Part shown: one piece after another, positions 53,038-63,700 of the stretch
Layout: each line of letters begins with the position of its first letter
Position numbering within the stretch: the first letter of the stretch is position 1
Assembly: GCA_013399305.1 (NCBI GenBank)
Contig: VXAI01000163.1
Location: forward strand, 1,490,782 to 1,554,781
Origin: Rostratula benghalensis
Lineage: Eukaryota > Chordata > Aves > Charadriiformes > Rostratulidae
Direction of reading: 5' to 3'
DNA: 64,000 bases
Translations under genes and position numbers: made by a program
The notes under the pieces: model-generated
What the model saw: the letters and a program-made list of their open reading frames with translations, nothing else
Told to the model about the DNA's origin: nothing
The model's database searches: none

Positions 53038-55914
53038 ATAATCATATATCATTTTACTCTCTGAAAACTATTCAGCACAGCTCTAAAGCTATAAAATGGA
53101 ATGAATTCAGTGGTACAAATAATAACAGTCAAGCAGTCTACCACGAAGCACTAGGGCCCAAAAAGAGTGTGGAAGATGCCAGGACAATAAAAGTGGATGA
53201 AGCTTTTGATTTCAACTTTGTGCACGGTTCAGACCAGCAAAGTTCCTGCGTATAAAATCAACAGTCATCCTTTGTGTCCTGGCTTTCCCCTACCAGCTCT
53301 GCATCACAGAAAAAGCCGACTATGAACATTTCCCAGCTCACTAACATTTGTCTCAGCCATTCAGCAGTTTCTGCCAGGATCCTCCTCCCTCTTCATACCC
53401 TGTGAATTAATTCTGCTTGCAGCAGCACCAACACAGGCTGCCATGGGTTTTTTTCCCCCCCTCAATGTGAGATATTCATCACTGCTTAAGAACAGTAAAT
53501 GGTACCAAGTTCACTTGCCTTTCTAGACACAAGGACCTTTCTTCTCTACACATGGCAAAATTGCACAGAGCCACTCAGTCCTTTCCCTCTCAGCTTTGCT
53601 CTCCCAGAACACATTCCAGGAGAACATGTGGCTCCATGCTACAAAGAGATAAAACAGATCTTTCACCACTGAAGAGAAGCAGACATGTATATTTCTACAG
53701 TCTGGCTCAGATGCCTGGCTGAAGTCAACACATGACTTACATCACTTGAAGACCCACACACTTCAGTGAGATTACTGAGTGACTTCAGTACACTTAAAAT
53801 CTGTGCTGCGCTTCAGGGCTGAGTGAGCCAGCTGGGCTCCACAGCTAGGACAGGCTGCACCATCCCTATCGGGTCCACTCAGTTGCTACCTCTGTCTCTT
53901 CACCTTCAGAGCCCGGCTCCTGCACCCCTCTGGCCAGAAGCTGCTGTTCAGTTTCACCACTGGTGCACGCTTTTAAGTCAGGGTGGCTGGGATATATTCA
54001 CATTGAGAAGTTCCCCTTCCTTCCTTTCTCAGTGTGGAAGTTAAAAATATTCTGCCTGAAGGAACACCCCCTCTTTGTGGAACCCTGCTACACCTACTGC
54101 ACCTATCCTGGCCATACACCTTTCTCCAAGGCATTGGCTTGCTTTCTCCCCAAGTCTCTATTCCCAGGTTAAATTCTAAGCAGACAATCAGCCTTATTCA
54201 AACAAATACTGACATTTGGTGAACTCCTTGTATGAGCTCAGGCAGGTCCCATGGCAGCTGAGATAAAGGCAACTTCTTGGACCACTTAGCAAGAAAACAG
54301 CCTGCTAGAATCAACTTTGCACAGGATTGCAGTACAAAGCTTACTCTTTTTTGGCCAGCAAGCAGTAATCTGTATACAGAGGTACCTTCATACCGACTGA
54401 CACTTGAAGGGCTAAAAGAGAACCTGATCAGATCAAATCAGTGTGGTTGTCCCTCCCTCCCCCAGCAGACATCAATAAAATTCTGACAGGGATTCCCCAG
54501 GCAGCCACATGAACGGGAAAGCAGAAGAAAATTTACCAATTTATCAAGCTTGAAAGCTATAAACCATGTGTTGCCATTATAAAAGTATAATATTTTGCAA
54601 CAGGAAAAATACAAATTGGTCAAAACCTGTAAGATGTCAAAACCTGTAAAAAACACTTGAACTTGTCAGCTGGCACAGGAGTGGGAAATGGATTATGCTA
54701 TTGAACAACTGCCACAGATGGAGGCCCAAGTTTTCAGAAGTAATTTGGGATTAGCTCTTAGATGCCTGAATGAGAAAGTTAGAAAAACAATTTGAAAACT
54801 GTTTCTCATAAGATGTGTATGAAAAGCCAACAATGGATGTAAAGAGATGGAACCAGGCCAGATGGCTAATCATAGTAAAGAATACAAAAGATCACCACCC
54901 GAAAGTGGGAGCACATTCCACATTCCTCTAGTGTCGCACTGGAGGAAGTCTTTCAGAAAATTAAAAAATTAATTTCTGCATGTGAACTGACTCAGTATCA
55001 AACATGCAAAAGGAATTCATAACTGTCTATAGTTTTATGATGTTATGTAGCTACATTAACTTTGGCAGGAGTGGTAATTTAAATCCTTTGGGAAACATTA
55101 TCCCCTTGATGTGAGCACATAACTCAGATTAATAGGATTTGCATATGTATAACAGTAGGGAGAATAACCCTGAGTTTGGAAAACAGCATTGTATTTTAAT
55201 CCCTTTGGGAACACCGAACACCAGCAAAAATATCATACCAGGGACAACTAATTGAACACCACTTTTAAACCTGTGCTAGGTAATCATTGCAAATTAATTG
55301 ATCAATGTTTAGAAACAAACATAATAAACAAGTGTACTTTGGAAAATCAAACACAGCAGAACTCTTAATATAATTGAAAGGGCAAGCAGAAGCTGCACTG
55401 GTAATCACTTATAAATTGTGGGTTTTTACACTCCAGACCAAATCTGTGCTGTACCCAAATTGTATAATTGACTCTGTGTATGCAATCTCTCAGTTGTTCA
55501 ACAATACAGATAACAGCAGTAATGGTATAATTATAACTTCCAGCTGAAGTAGATAAAAACCTGCTAGTTCTTAACTAGTGGTTGTAATTAAGAGCAGAGA
55601 AGAGCACTATTCACTGCATCTGCTTATGCTTCATTAATAAAAATGGATTTTAAGTTCCAATACTGGGAAGCAGCTGCACACTGCATCCAAGCCCTGACCA
55701 TGTCCTGACAGAAGACAATGACTGGGGAACGCAGCTTGACTTGTAGCTGCGGTAGGAAAAATAGCTCTGTAAGCAGTGGCTGAGCAGCAGCTGTAGATAC
55801 AGCATGCACTAAATGGAAAGCAAGAGACAAGCACCTAAGGAAGAGGTCGCTTTCGCATCACTTCAGTTTTGACTGCATCAAGAGGTTGAAGAAGCAGCGT
55901 TACTTCCTTTCCAC
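53038..55914. other. Intronic sequence, no gene recognised
   Basis: Non-coding sequence between the LTR and the smaller CpG island. A 14-base word GTCAAAACCTGTAA occurs twice around 54620-54650. No element or exon was recognised. Confidence 0.5.
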
Positions 55915-56265
55915 CACCTTCCCGCCGCACAGGCAAAGAATCACGCACTCTCTTGTGCACACACGTGCTCTACCAACCCACGGACAGCGAGGGAGGGCTC
56001 GGCAAGGCGGGACGTGCAGCTTTCACCCCCGGCCGAGAGCTCACGCCACCGCGGCCAACCCCCGCCGCCGGCGGCTTTCAGCACCACGGGCGATGGACAG
56101 CGCTCGCGGGTTCCCGCCGCGGGGGCGAGCGAGACGGCCCGGCCCCTCGCCTGCGGGACAGCCCGCACCGCCCGGGGCATCCAGAGCCACCCGCACCCCC
56201 GGCGGCACATCAGTAACGTCACCAGCCACGCAACTGCACATCAAAACCAGGTAAGTCCGCAAACA
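55915..56265. promoter_or_regulatory. Small CpG island, candidate intronic promoter
   Basis: About 350 bases dense in CpG (CCGCCGCGGGGGCGAGCGAG-type sequence) within AT-rich intron, 2.3 kb downstream of exon B. At 56214-56221 there is TAACGTCA, the reverse of TGACGTTA, a CREB/ATF-type site. A consensus donor CAG|GTAAGT follows on the plus strand at 56250/56251. It could drive an antisense transcript or a short PHACTR1 isoform; I see no good minus-strand donor nearby. Open frames here reflect GC content and resemble no protein I know. Confidence 0.6.
56000..56250 (+). ncRNA. Possible first exon of an antisense lncRNA
   Basis: Inference only. A CpG island on the strand opposite to PHACTR1 ends in AACCAG|GTAAGT, a near-perfect U1 donor, which is the arrangement of many CpG-island first exons. 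The start is unknown and set arbitrarily within the island. No second exon was identified to the right. A chance donor in the island is a fair alternative. Confidence 0.2.
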
Positions 56266-58199
56266 GCGAGTTTTGGTTTGTTTTGGTTTGGTTTGGGTTT
56301 TTTCCCCCCACACGTACCCCCCAAAATACATCCGTTAACATTGCACTTCAAAAAGAACAAGTTTCCAAAGCACACCCTGCGCCATGCAGCAGCATCAACT
56401 ACAAGCAAAAGTGGCTAAACAAATTTTCCTAACAGCTGTTTCCTTGGAATAGAGAGTTCTCAAGCCCAGGTTGCTTTGTTTGTACTTTCTGAACAAACCG
56501 AAGAGTAAATCCAACAGCTCAGAAATTAAGTGAGTACCAGTGGCACGTTTCTCTTGCTTTTTTGGCTCATTCACTCCATACTGGTTGCTAAGCAATTTTT
56601 TCTTTTTAAAAAGCTCAAAACTACTCACTGCCAGATGGATTAATGAAAACACACACTTGCACTACTTACGTTTTTCATTTATATTTCTTGATACGCCAGT
56701 ACTGTTTCTTTCAATTATTGCTTTTAAAGGAATTCCATTCCCAAGTTTAAAAGTAAAGACATAAATTAAAGATAGCCAGGAAGGGGGGGGGACGGGACGG
56801 ACAGAAAGAAGATAAGTGTAATTGTTAATTTTTTCTTTGGATTGCAGGAAAGAGATCCCTAGAGACTTGCACATCCTCTGGGACTTGCAGCAAAGACAGC
56901 ATGTCTAGCTTAGCATAGAGATGTGAGGCACCAGGTGACCTGAAGGTGCCTTGCTTTTAACTGTTTTTTCTATTTATATCTACATGACATAACATTACCT
57001 GCAACAGCACAAGTCAACACAGGGTTATTTCAGCAGTCAAATAACCATAGACAACCTCTTTTTATTTACACCTTACGCATAGTAATGATCTTTCCATTTT
57101 CACTTCCAGTTCTTTAGAGCTGAAACCTGGAATCTGTCTTGCAGCCTTTGCCTTGAAATGCCACCCAACTTACCTACAGCTTGGTAGTTTTTGATGAAGT
57201 TATGATCATAAAGAAATAATGACCTGCTGTATGATGTAACCAACCACTCTGACAATGGTAAAACCAAACCGTGTATTAGTGATTACCAAGGCTATAATTA
57301 CAGCTGGAATAATAACAGGCGGGGGGGAGAGGGGAAATCTATTCCATTCCCAAATCGAGGAGGAAACATCTCTGCAATCTCCAACTTTCTGCCAGCTGAA
57401 AGTGGGGATGTGAGATAGAGGAGACTGCAGCATGGCAAGCATCAACTCCAAGGCAGCTCTTTTCCCTTTTCAGCTGGCAGTGAGTTGACAGGCTCAAGCA
57501 TCAAAGACTCTTACACAGTTGGGTCATTTTGTGCACTGCTGCTGGGACACGAGGGAGGCTGCAGGACAGCTTCCTGCCTACAGAACCTCCTTCACACCTC
57601 CCCTTTGGACAGGGAAAGTCTGGTTTGGTGAAGAGAACCAACAGAATGAACTTTATTTTCCTTTGTTTTTGGGAGCGAGTAACCTCTGGTGTACTTTATT
57701 TTTGAGGGAGCCCATACGGACAAGAAAGGAAAGGTCAAGGAAGGAGGGAAAACCACAAGCCTAGTAGGAAAGAAACAGGATCATCACCATGTGCAGGATG
57801 AAATGAAGGGGACAACAAAACTCTCAAGGGAGCCATGAGGAAGAGGTGGCAAAGAAGGAGCAGCAGTGGAGAAGGGGGATGGAAAGGCTAGGTAGTGCCT
57901 TGCAGGAGTCTCATCCCAGTTAGAGGCAGGAGGAGGTGAAACTGAGGAGCTGGAGGTGTGCTGGTAGAAGGCGTCAGGTTGTACGCCCATTGAGAGTCAC
58001 AAAGAGCAATGTGGGGGTCCTCATGAGACTGAGCAAAAGTAGTCGAGGCAGGCGCAAATTTCCTTGCACTTTTGAGGCACAAACCCATCAGGGGAATAAT
58101 GCAGAGAGCGAGAAGGGGAGAACCCGGCAAAAATGCCAAGGGCAGCATCTCCAGGAGGGATGCCGGAACAGGCTGGTGAAGAGGGACAGACCAGAAGTC
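56266..58199. other. Intronic sequence between the two CpG islands
   Basis: Begins with G/T-rich GGTTTGTTTTGGTTTGG directly after the plus-strand donor, then ordinary sequence with a G9 run at 56783-56791 and purine-rich AAGGAAAGG stretches at 57.7-57.9 kb. No exon was identified. Confidence 0.5.
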
Positions 58200-58363
58200 T
58201 TTCGGGGAAGTGGCACCAGGCTCTGCGGGGCGGGAGAGAGCCTGGGCAGCGAAGGGAAGCCGGCACCTGGCGGGGCGGGCGAGAGGTGCGGGGGTAAGGG
58301 GAGCCGGTCAGCGGGCCAGGGCCGGAGGAGGGAAGCCAGGGAGGTGCGAAGGAGAGGGCGGTA

Positions 58364-58387
58364 GGGCCGGGCCGGGCCGGGCCGGGC
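58364..58387 (+). repeat. (GGGCC)n short tandem repeat, G-quadruplex motif
   Basis: Five GGG tracts separated by CC, i.e. four to five copies of a GGGCC unit, lie about 170 bases downstream of exon B in the transcribed direction. The G-rich strand is plus, so the pre-mRNA would carry the C-rich complement. The pattern meets the usual G3-N(1-7) quadruplex rule. Confidence 0.75.
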
Positions 58388-58557
58388 GGCGGTGCCCGGG
58401 GGAGTCCGCCGGGGCTGGCGGGGGAGGAGGCCGCGGCGCCGGGGGCGGCCCCTTCTCTCCCTGCCTCTCCCGCCGGTCCACGGGCAGCCGTGGGCGAAGC
58501 GGGCCTTCCCCCCCCCTCCCCGCTGTGACCCCGGCGCCGTGCCAGGCCGCCTCTCAC

Positions 58558-58704
58558 CTGTCTCGAGGTTGAAGGAGATGCGGGCCTCGGCGAGGTAGGG
58601 GGTGTCGCTCTTGGAGCGGACGCGGCGGATGGGTCTGCGGTCGATGTCCTCCTCGGAAGATGCCGCCATTAATGTGGGCACGGTGAGCAGCGTGGCCCGG
58701 CNNN
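58558..58704 (-). CDS. PHACTR1: PHACTR1 alternative coding exon B (downstream copy, 5' edge in gap)
   Basis: This is the second copy of the same coding segment. The visible part is 58558-58701; the last three bases and the splice acceptor fall in the N run. By alignment to exon A the full exon is 147 bp and phase 1-1. The donor reads ACAG|GTGAGAG, a strong consensus. It encodes [18 protein letters not shown], then [18 protein letters not shown], then [11 protein letters not shown]. The LMAASSE-type start and the V/A/S residues match the mammalian PHACTR1 N-terminus as I remember it, so B is probably the canonical exon. It is GC-rich, with mostly C/G third positions, and sits in a CpG island, unlike exon A. 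The in-frame ATG of MAASSEED could start a short isoform if transcription begins in the island. Mutually exclusive use with A is an inference from equal length and phase; including both would also keep the frame. Confidence 0.85.
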
Positions 58705-58857
58705 NNNNNNNNNNNNNNNNNNNNNNNNNNNNNNNNNNNNNNNNNNNNNNNNNNNNNNNNNNNNNNNNNNNNNNNNNNNNNNNNNNNNNNNNNNNNNNNN
58801 NNNNNNNNNNNNNNNNNNNNNNNNNNNNNNNNNNNNNNNNNNNNNNNNNNNNNNNNN
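58702..58857. other. Assembly gap (156 Ns)
   Basis: A run of 156 N inside the CpG island. It removes three bases of exon B and all of its acceptor, polypyrimidine tract and branch point. Its right edge is a G-rich purine stretch with four GGG tracts (58865-58883), typical of sequence that drops out of short-read assemblies. True gap size is unknown; the N count may be an estimate. Confidence 0.99.
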
Positions 58858-60425
58858 GGAGACAGGGAGGGAGGGAGACAGGGAAAACCCGTCAAGGATC
58901 TGCGGACGGGAGCGACCGCGGCGGCCTTGCCCGCCGGCCAGCGCCTCCGCCGGCCGGGTCCCGCCGGCGACCTTCGCTGTGTTCCTCCCCGCCCACAGCC
59001 CTGCCTGTCCTGCCCAGCGGAGCCCCGGGCGGGGGTGCCGGCTGAGGTGCCGACACCCACATCCTTACCCCCCTTCCTCGGGCAGGGTCCCGGCTGAAGT
59101 GATTTCCCGCCCCCCCGGCCTGGCTGAGGTACCACAGGCCGCCACGGGTCTAGCTGGCCCGGGTACCAGCTCGTACCAGGGCTGGCCCAGTCTTGGGCAA
59201 CCTGAACTGGTCTATTCTAGCCGAGGAGTCCTGGAACTCCAAGCACATCTGGAAGGAGACTTGGCGGGATGTCTAAGGGCTCATCCCTTCACCTCCTTCT
59301 CCCCTTTTCTTGGGCAGACACATTAAGTAAACCAGAACGGTGTACCACGCCAAGCGCTTTAAAATGCCAAGGGGACTGAGGAGCCTAGGCTCCATGTTTA
59401 AAACTGTCACTTAAGGCTTGGGACTCATACTCATAAGCCATTTTGGTGGGTCTTTGTAAAAAATGCGACCGTAGGCAAAAAATCTGTGACTTCATTCGCC
59501 AGCTGCAAACTGGGGACACTGTTTTGCGGCTTCTCCCATATTCTGTCTTCTCTTTAGTCATCAGTGCTTCATGTACGTGTTATTTCTTACCCCACGGTTG
59601 TAGGCTGCCTGCCACATCAGGGCTACAATTTCAGTTGGGACCTCTAGATGTTAGTGTAATACAAATAATTAAAAATGCTATTTTTAAAGAAAATCAGGAT
59701 AGCACAAAAGTACTACATAAAGTGAGAGCTAAACTGTAAAAATATGTGCCAGGGAATGTACTAGTTCATCCCATTTAATGCAGATTTTTAAAAGATAGTC
59801 CGATCTGCTTAAAGTCACTAAGTTGTCAGTACTTCCAAAAACTTTTGTGTTGGTCAAGCTCACTGAGAAAAAGGACTAGGGAATGCCAGGGCTTGGTAAC
59901 TCTGAAGGCAGCAGCAGTAACATTAGCTAGTGTGAATTTTGGGGAGCAGCTCTTTTACTCATTCCTGAAGAATCAAGCGTTTTAAGTTACTCTTTTGCCA
60001 ATTAAACCTGTAGAGGTTTCTGGGTCTGCTGAATGTGCTTCCATGGTTGTAATGTTGGGTTTAGCTAAATCCTTCTCTTAGCTCTACTCCTTTCATGAAT
60101 GTTCACAAGAACTTTCATGTTTCTGAATGACTGGAGTAGATAAGATATATCTTGTTTGCAAAGCCATGCTCTTTTACTGTGATCTCACTGGCTCACTCTA
60201 ACTCAAACAAGGTTATTTTTAGCTTGTACTTGCAGGAGAATTTTGAAAAGGATCCCTGTTCGTACATCTGCAAGTGCTTGTATTTAGATAGCCTTGATAT
60301 CCTTGGATGTCTGGTGAACCACCGCACCACTTGTGAACAAGAAGGTACCATCTGGTCACTCTGCATCTCAAAAAAAAAGCGCCTTTCATTAACATCATAC
60401 GTTGTTTGGGGAGGGGTGCTCTTAC
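58858..60425 (-). other. Intron between PHACTR1 exons A and B
   Basis: Together with the gap this is a 1.72 kb intron in the transcribed direction (60425 down to 58705). The right two thirds are ordinary AT-balanced sequence; the left 300 bases belong to the CpG island. I see no further exon copy, repeat element or conserved-looking block. Reading frames that cross it are GC-driven and lack PHACTR similarity. Confidence 0.6.
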
Positions 60426-60572
60426 CATTATCAAGGTTGAAGCAGATCCTAGCTTCTTCCAAGTAAGGGGTATCACTCTTAGACCGGAGTCTTCTGATGG
60501 GTCTCCGGTCTATGTCATCCTCAGAAGATGCTGTCACCAGAGTGGGCACGGTGAGAAGGGTTGCCCGACGAG
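60426..60572 (-). CDS. PHACTR1: PHACTR1 alternative coding exon A (upstream copy)
   Basis: This is an internal coding exon of 147 bp (49 codons). Read on the minus strand it follows a TTTCTCACCAG acceptor (exon starts CT CGT CGG) and ends at a donor ATG|GTAAGA, so both ends are phase 1. It encodes [20 protein letters not shown], then [18 protein letters not shown], then [11 protein letters not shown]. From family knowledge, PHACTR1 binds PP1 and G-actin through RPEL repeats and regulates actomyosin; this segment lies N-terminal to the first RPEL motif and the basic nuclear-localisation region, neither of which is in the window. RLRSKS fits an RxRxxS basophilic kinase site (inference). Compared with exon B it has V-T instead of M-A, so no internal ATG, and L, E, C, D, N where B has V, A, S, E, T. 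No stop or frameshift is seen. The assignment to PHACTR1 rather than another PHACTR paralogue rests on my memory of the mammalian N-terminus. Confidence 0.85.
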
Positions 60573-60705
60573 CTGGTGAGAAAGAACAAATGAACACAAA
60601 GATAGCAGGAGAAAGGAGAAATGGAAAGGGAGAGGAAGAGGGAGAAAAAGAAAAAAGAGAAAAAAAAAAAAAAGAGACGAGAAAGAAAATCAGTGGAAAA
60701 GAGCA
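60573..60705 (-). promoter_or_regulatory. Long polypyrimidine tract and AG-exclusion zone of exon A
   Basis: On the transcribed (minus) strand the roughly 100 bases before the exon A acceptor are almost purely pyrimidine, including a run of about 14 T and repeated CTCTTT/TTCTCC blocks. No AG dinucleotide occurs between the acceptor CAG and about base 60705. A good branch-point match, CTGAT, has its A at 60690, about 117 bases from the splice site, which is much farther than the usual 20-40. Distant branch points with long pyrimidine tracts are known from regulated exons such as those of alpha-tropomyosin and alpha-actinin and often bind PTBP1. Binding here is inferred, not shown. Confidence 0.55.
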
Positions 60706-63700
60706 TCTGTAGCAGGTAGTAGAGGCTGTTTTTTATAAGGTCCCTGCCTCACATGGTGCAGAATTTAAGGGCTGCAGTGAACGATGACAAGAAGAGAAAA
60801 GATTGCTGTGTTGCGTGCTCCAAAGACACAGTTTATATTTCTAACCCTGCCACAGCTTGCTTGTTCAAAGTTCCAGTTTTGCAACTTAAACCACTCTTTG
60901 CAGCTTCCCAATAGCTGCAGTCTCTCTTTTTCTGAATACTGCTTTTGAGGCTGTGATGCCTGAGTAATGGAAGCATTTAATGTGTTTGCTCAGTTTGCAG
61001 AAATTGGTGGAGGCTGTGCTTGGGGTATATAACATAATGCCTACAGCAACCATTCCAAAACTCAATTTCTTGTTCTCTTGATTTCAGCACCCAAAATCAG
61101 GAACTACTTTTACCTCTTAATGACTTTACATCTTAGTTTCTTAGTTGTGAAACAGAGAAAATCATCATTTTCCTTGAGGAGGGATGTCGTCAAGATACAA
61201 ATAAGTTAATATTTGTAAAGTATTCATATACTTTAGTGAAGCACAGATAAAAGCCCATGAAGAAATTAAGATTTCTGTCTTCTGAACAGGGTTTAAATGG
61301 CTCAGGGACATGCCTTCAAGGAGAAAAAAAGCAAAATATTTAATACTGGCTCATTAAGTGAGCACTGCCCACTCCATGCCCTGATGAAGCAAACGGTAGG
61401 ATAGTAAAATATTACCATGTCATTGTGCAATTAGAAGCTGTACTATAATACATATGCATAAGGAGACTGAATTAATGTTGCAAAGGCAACCTTCCTTCTG
61501 ATATTGCCTAAGTATTTAGCACTTGACCTTACAGCCTAGATAGTGTCCCTTTAATGTAGGTGGGTTTTATGTGTAATGTAATTAGGAGTGGCTGTTGAAT
61601 GCTTTGGGTACTGAGCCTATAAATTACAAATCACAGAAAGAAGAGCCTCTATAAATATATCCACCTCAATTCTCTCTGAGTAGATACAGATTATCACAAA
61701 TGCTAGATGGGATCTGGCTGATGGCTGAAAGCGTGAGCACCATGCACAAGTACCTCCCTCCTCAGTGTGTTTCTTTCCCCTCCACCTCATATATAGCCAG
61801 AAAGAGATTTTCAGAGCTTAGAAGCCCATCCTTACCCTCAGCGAGGGACTATTGATGTTAACTTCCACGTGGGACCCTGCAAGAGCCTAAACGCCACGTT
61901 TCTTGCCATTTGGGCATTATCTGGCATAACAGTCTTTATCTTAGGGCTTTTGCAAGTCACAGTTCCTGATGGGACTAGAGAGCATGACTGATATTGTATA
62001 AGAGCATATTCTGCAGCCTGCTAAATGTGTGACTTTGTTAAAAGTTTTGTAGAGTTCCAAGTAGTACCTGTCAATCAGAAGCCTTCAGATTCCTAAAACC
62101 TGACTTAGATGTTATATATGATAGCATATAATAAGTTAACAAAAGCTTTTTCAATTTCCAACATTATTGTAGTTTTCTAAACAAGCATATATGCAGTGCT
62201 GGAGGTAGCAGTTATTTCTGGTCTCACTTACTTGTTTTCTGGTTTTAAATAGATTTCTTTCAAGTTCTTGCTCATTTCCAACATAGCATTTGCATTTGAG
62301 GTAGGAACTAAGGGCAAGAGTTGAAATTGATTTAATGGGGTCAACTATTTAGATTAAGCCAAAGTAAACACTGTGACTAGACTGCAAAATCTTATTCCCT
62401 TGTAATAGGGATGTAAGCTAATGAAGATAAAAGAGAATGGAAAATTTTTGCTATGGAGAATTTTGTGTACTGCATCATCAAAACTACACTTAAGGAAGAT
62501 TTATCTGCACATGAAGTCGGCATTGTAAAAATTTGTAAAAGATTTGTCTTTTAAAACTGGTGTGACCTAGCTGTAGTTAAAGTCGGTGAAAGGGCACCCA
62601 TGCATTTCAGGGCTGGATGGATCACAGCACAGGAGTCTATTTGGAAAAAACCCACTGCCAAATCCCGTGTACATTTATGGTAAACAGAGACTAAGAGTGG
62701 GCTTTTCTATTTAATTGTTTGTAAATCATTTTTACCTTTTGGGTCAAAATATTTGGATCTGGCTTGTATTCATTTTTACTAGAGGTAGGTTGATGCTGGA
62801 AAATGTTTCCTGGAGTAATCATTATATATTACTTTGACAACCATGATTATCTCTCCTTTATACCTAAAGGAGTTTTCAAGAATGACTGGAAATTTTAAGT
62901 AAACATTGGAAACATTTTAGAGGAAGCTAATAAACATTAAAACATTTTGCAATAAAAACCTAAGACAAATTCTTTTGCAGCCACAGAACTGGAAAGTATA
63001 GCTGATCACATTCTGACACCCATATGATGATGGTGAATATTTATACGTGCCATGAATACACCTGTACACACTCTTTGCTTAACTGTAATCAACAGCGATC
63101 CTTATTACAAGAATGACTTGCCACATATTTTTTAGTAAAGCTGTTAACTTTAAAGCTGCCCAATGTGACCATGGGGTCCATCACAAAGAGCCTTCCAGTA
63201 TCTCTAGCTTCAGCTTCTCTCCACAAACCAGCTCAGTCTCAGGGACACATTTTTTAGGAGGTGTTTTTTCAGGAAAATTAGAAAGTGTCCTCTTGAAGGT
63301 CTCGGAGTAAAAGAATGACATTACGATACACCTTATAGGGCACACTTACACTGCAAACACCTTTGAGACCAGTGTCAAAAAAACTTATTTTAAGGAGCCC
63401 TCTAACAGCACACAGAAGGCAAATCAGTAATTTTGGTTGAATTCTTTCAATTCTGTTTGCATTTCTCATCATAGGGTTACGCCGTGATTGGCACAATGAG
63501 GCAACATCTTGTCTGGCATTTCTTAAAAAGGGAAAAGGTTGCCTATGGAAGAATAATACCTTAGAAATAGAAATGCCTTAACGTATGTAATGACACCTTA
63601 GAACTGATTATATATTATCTCACGTTGTTTTCTCAAAACATTGTATGTTACTGAAGTAGGACACAAGTATGTGTTTGGGAGAGGGGAATGTGAAATACGT

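Larger units (their letters stand above)
58200..59170. promoter_or_regulatory. CpG island covering PHACTR1 exon B
   Basis: GC-rich, CpG-dense sequence with repeated CGG/GCC blocks and GC-box-like CCGCCC motifs, standing out sharply from AT-rich surroundings. It spans exon B and the assembly gap; boundaries are approximate. In vertebrates an island like this normally marks an unmethylated promoter, so an alternative PHACTR1 start near exon B is plausible. I see no clear TATA box. An internal, non-promoter island is the alternative. Confidence 0.7.

Noticed and set aside
55886..56418. Overlapping open frames of 120-134 codons on both strands in the small CpG island
   Set aside because: GC-rich sequence has few stop codons. 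The translations are proline/arginine-rich with no domain, and frames are open on both strands.
58021..58557. Long minus-strand frames of 178-197 codons running out of exon B
   Set aside because: They are exon B read through its donor into GC-rich intron. The strong GTGAGAG donor and the loss of any PHACTR similarity after ISFNLET mark the exon end.
60597..60690. Plus-strand lysine/glutamate-rich frame over the purine tract
   Set aside because: It is the complement of the pyrimidine tract before exon A, a low-complexity artefact.
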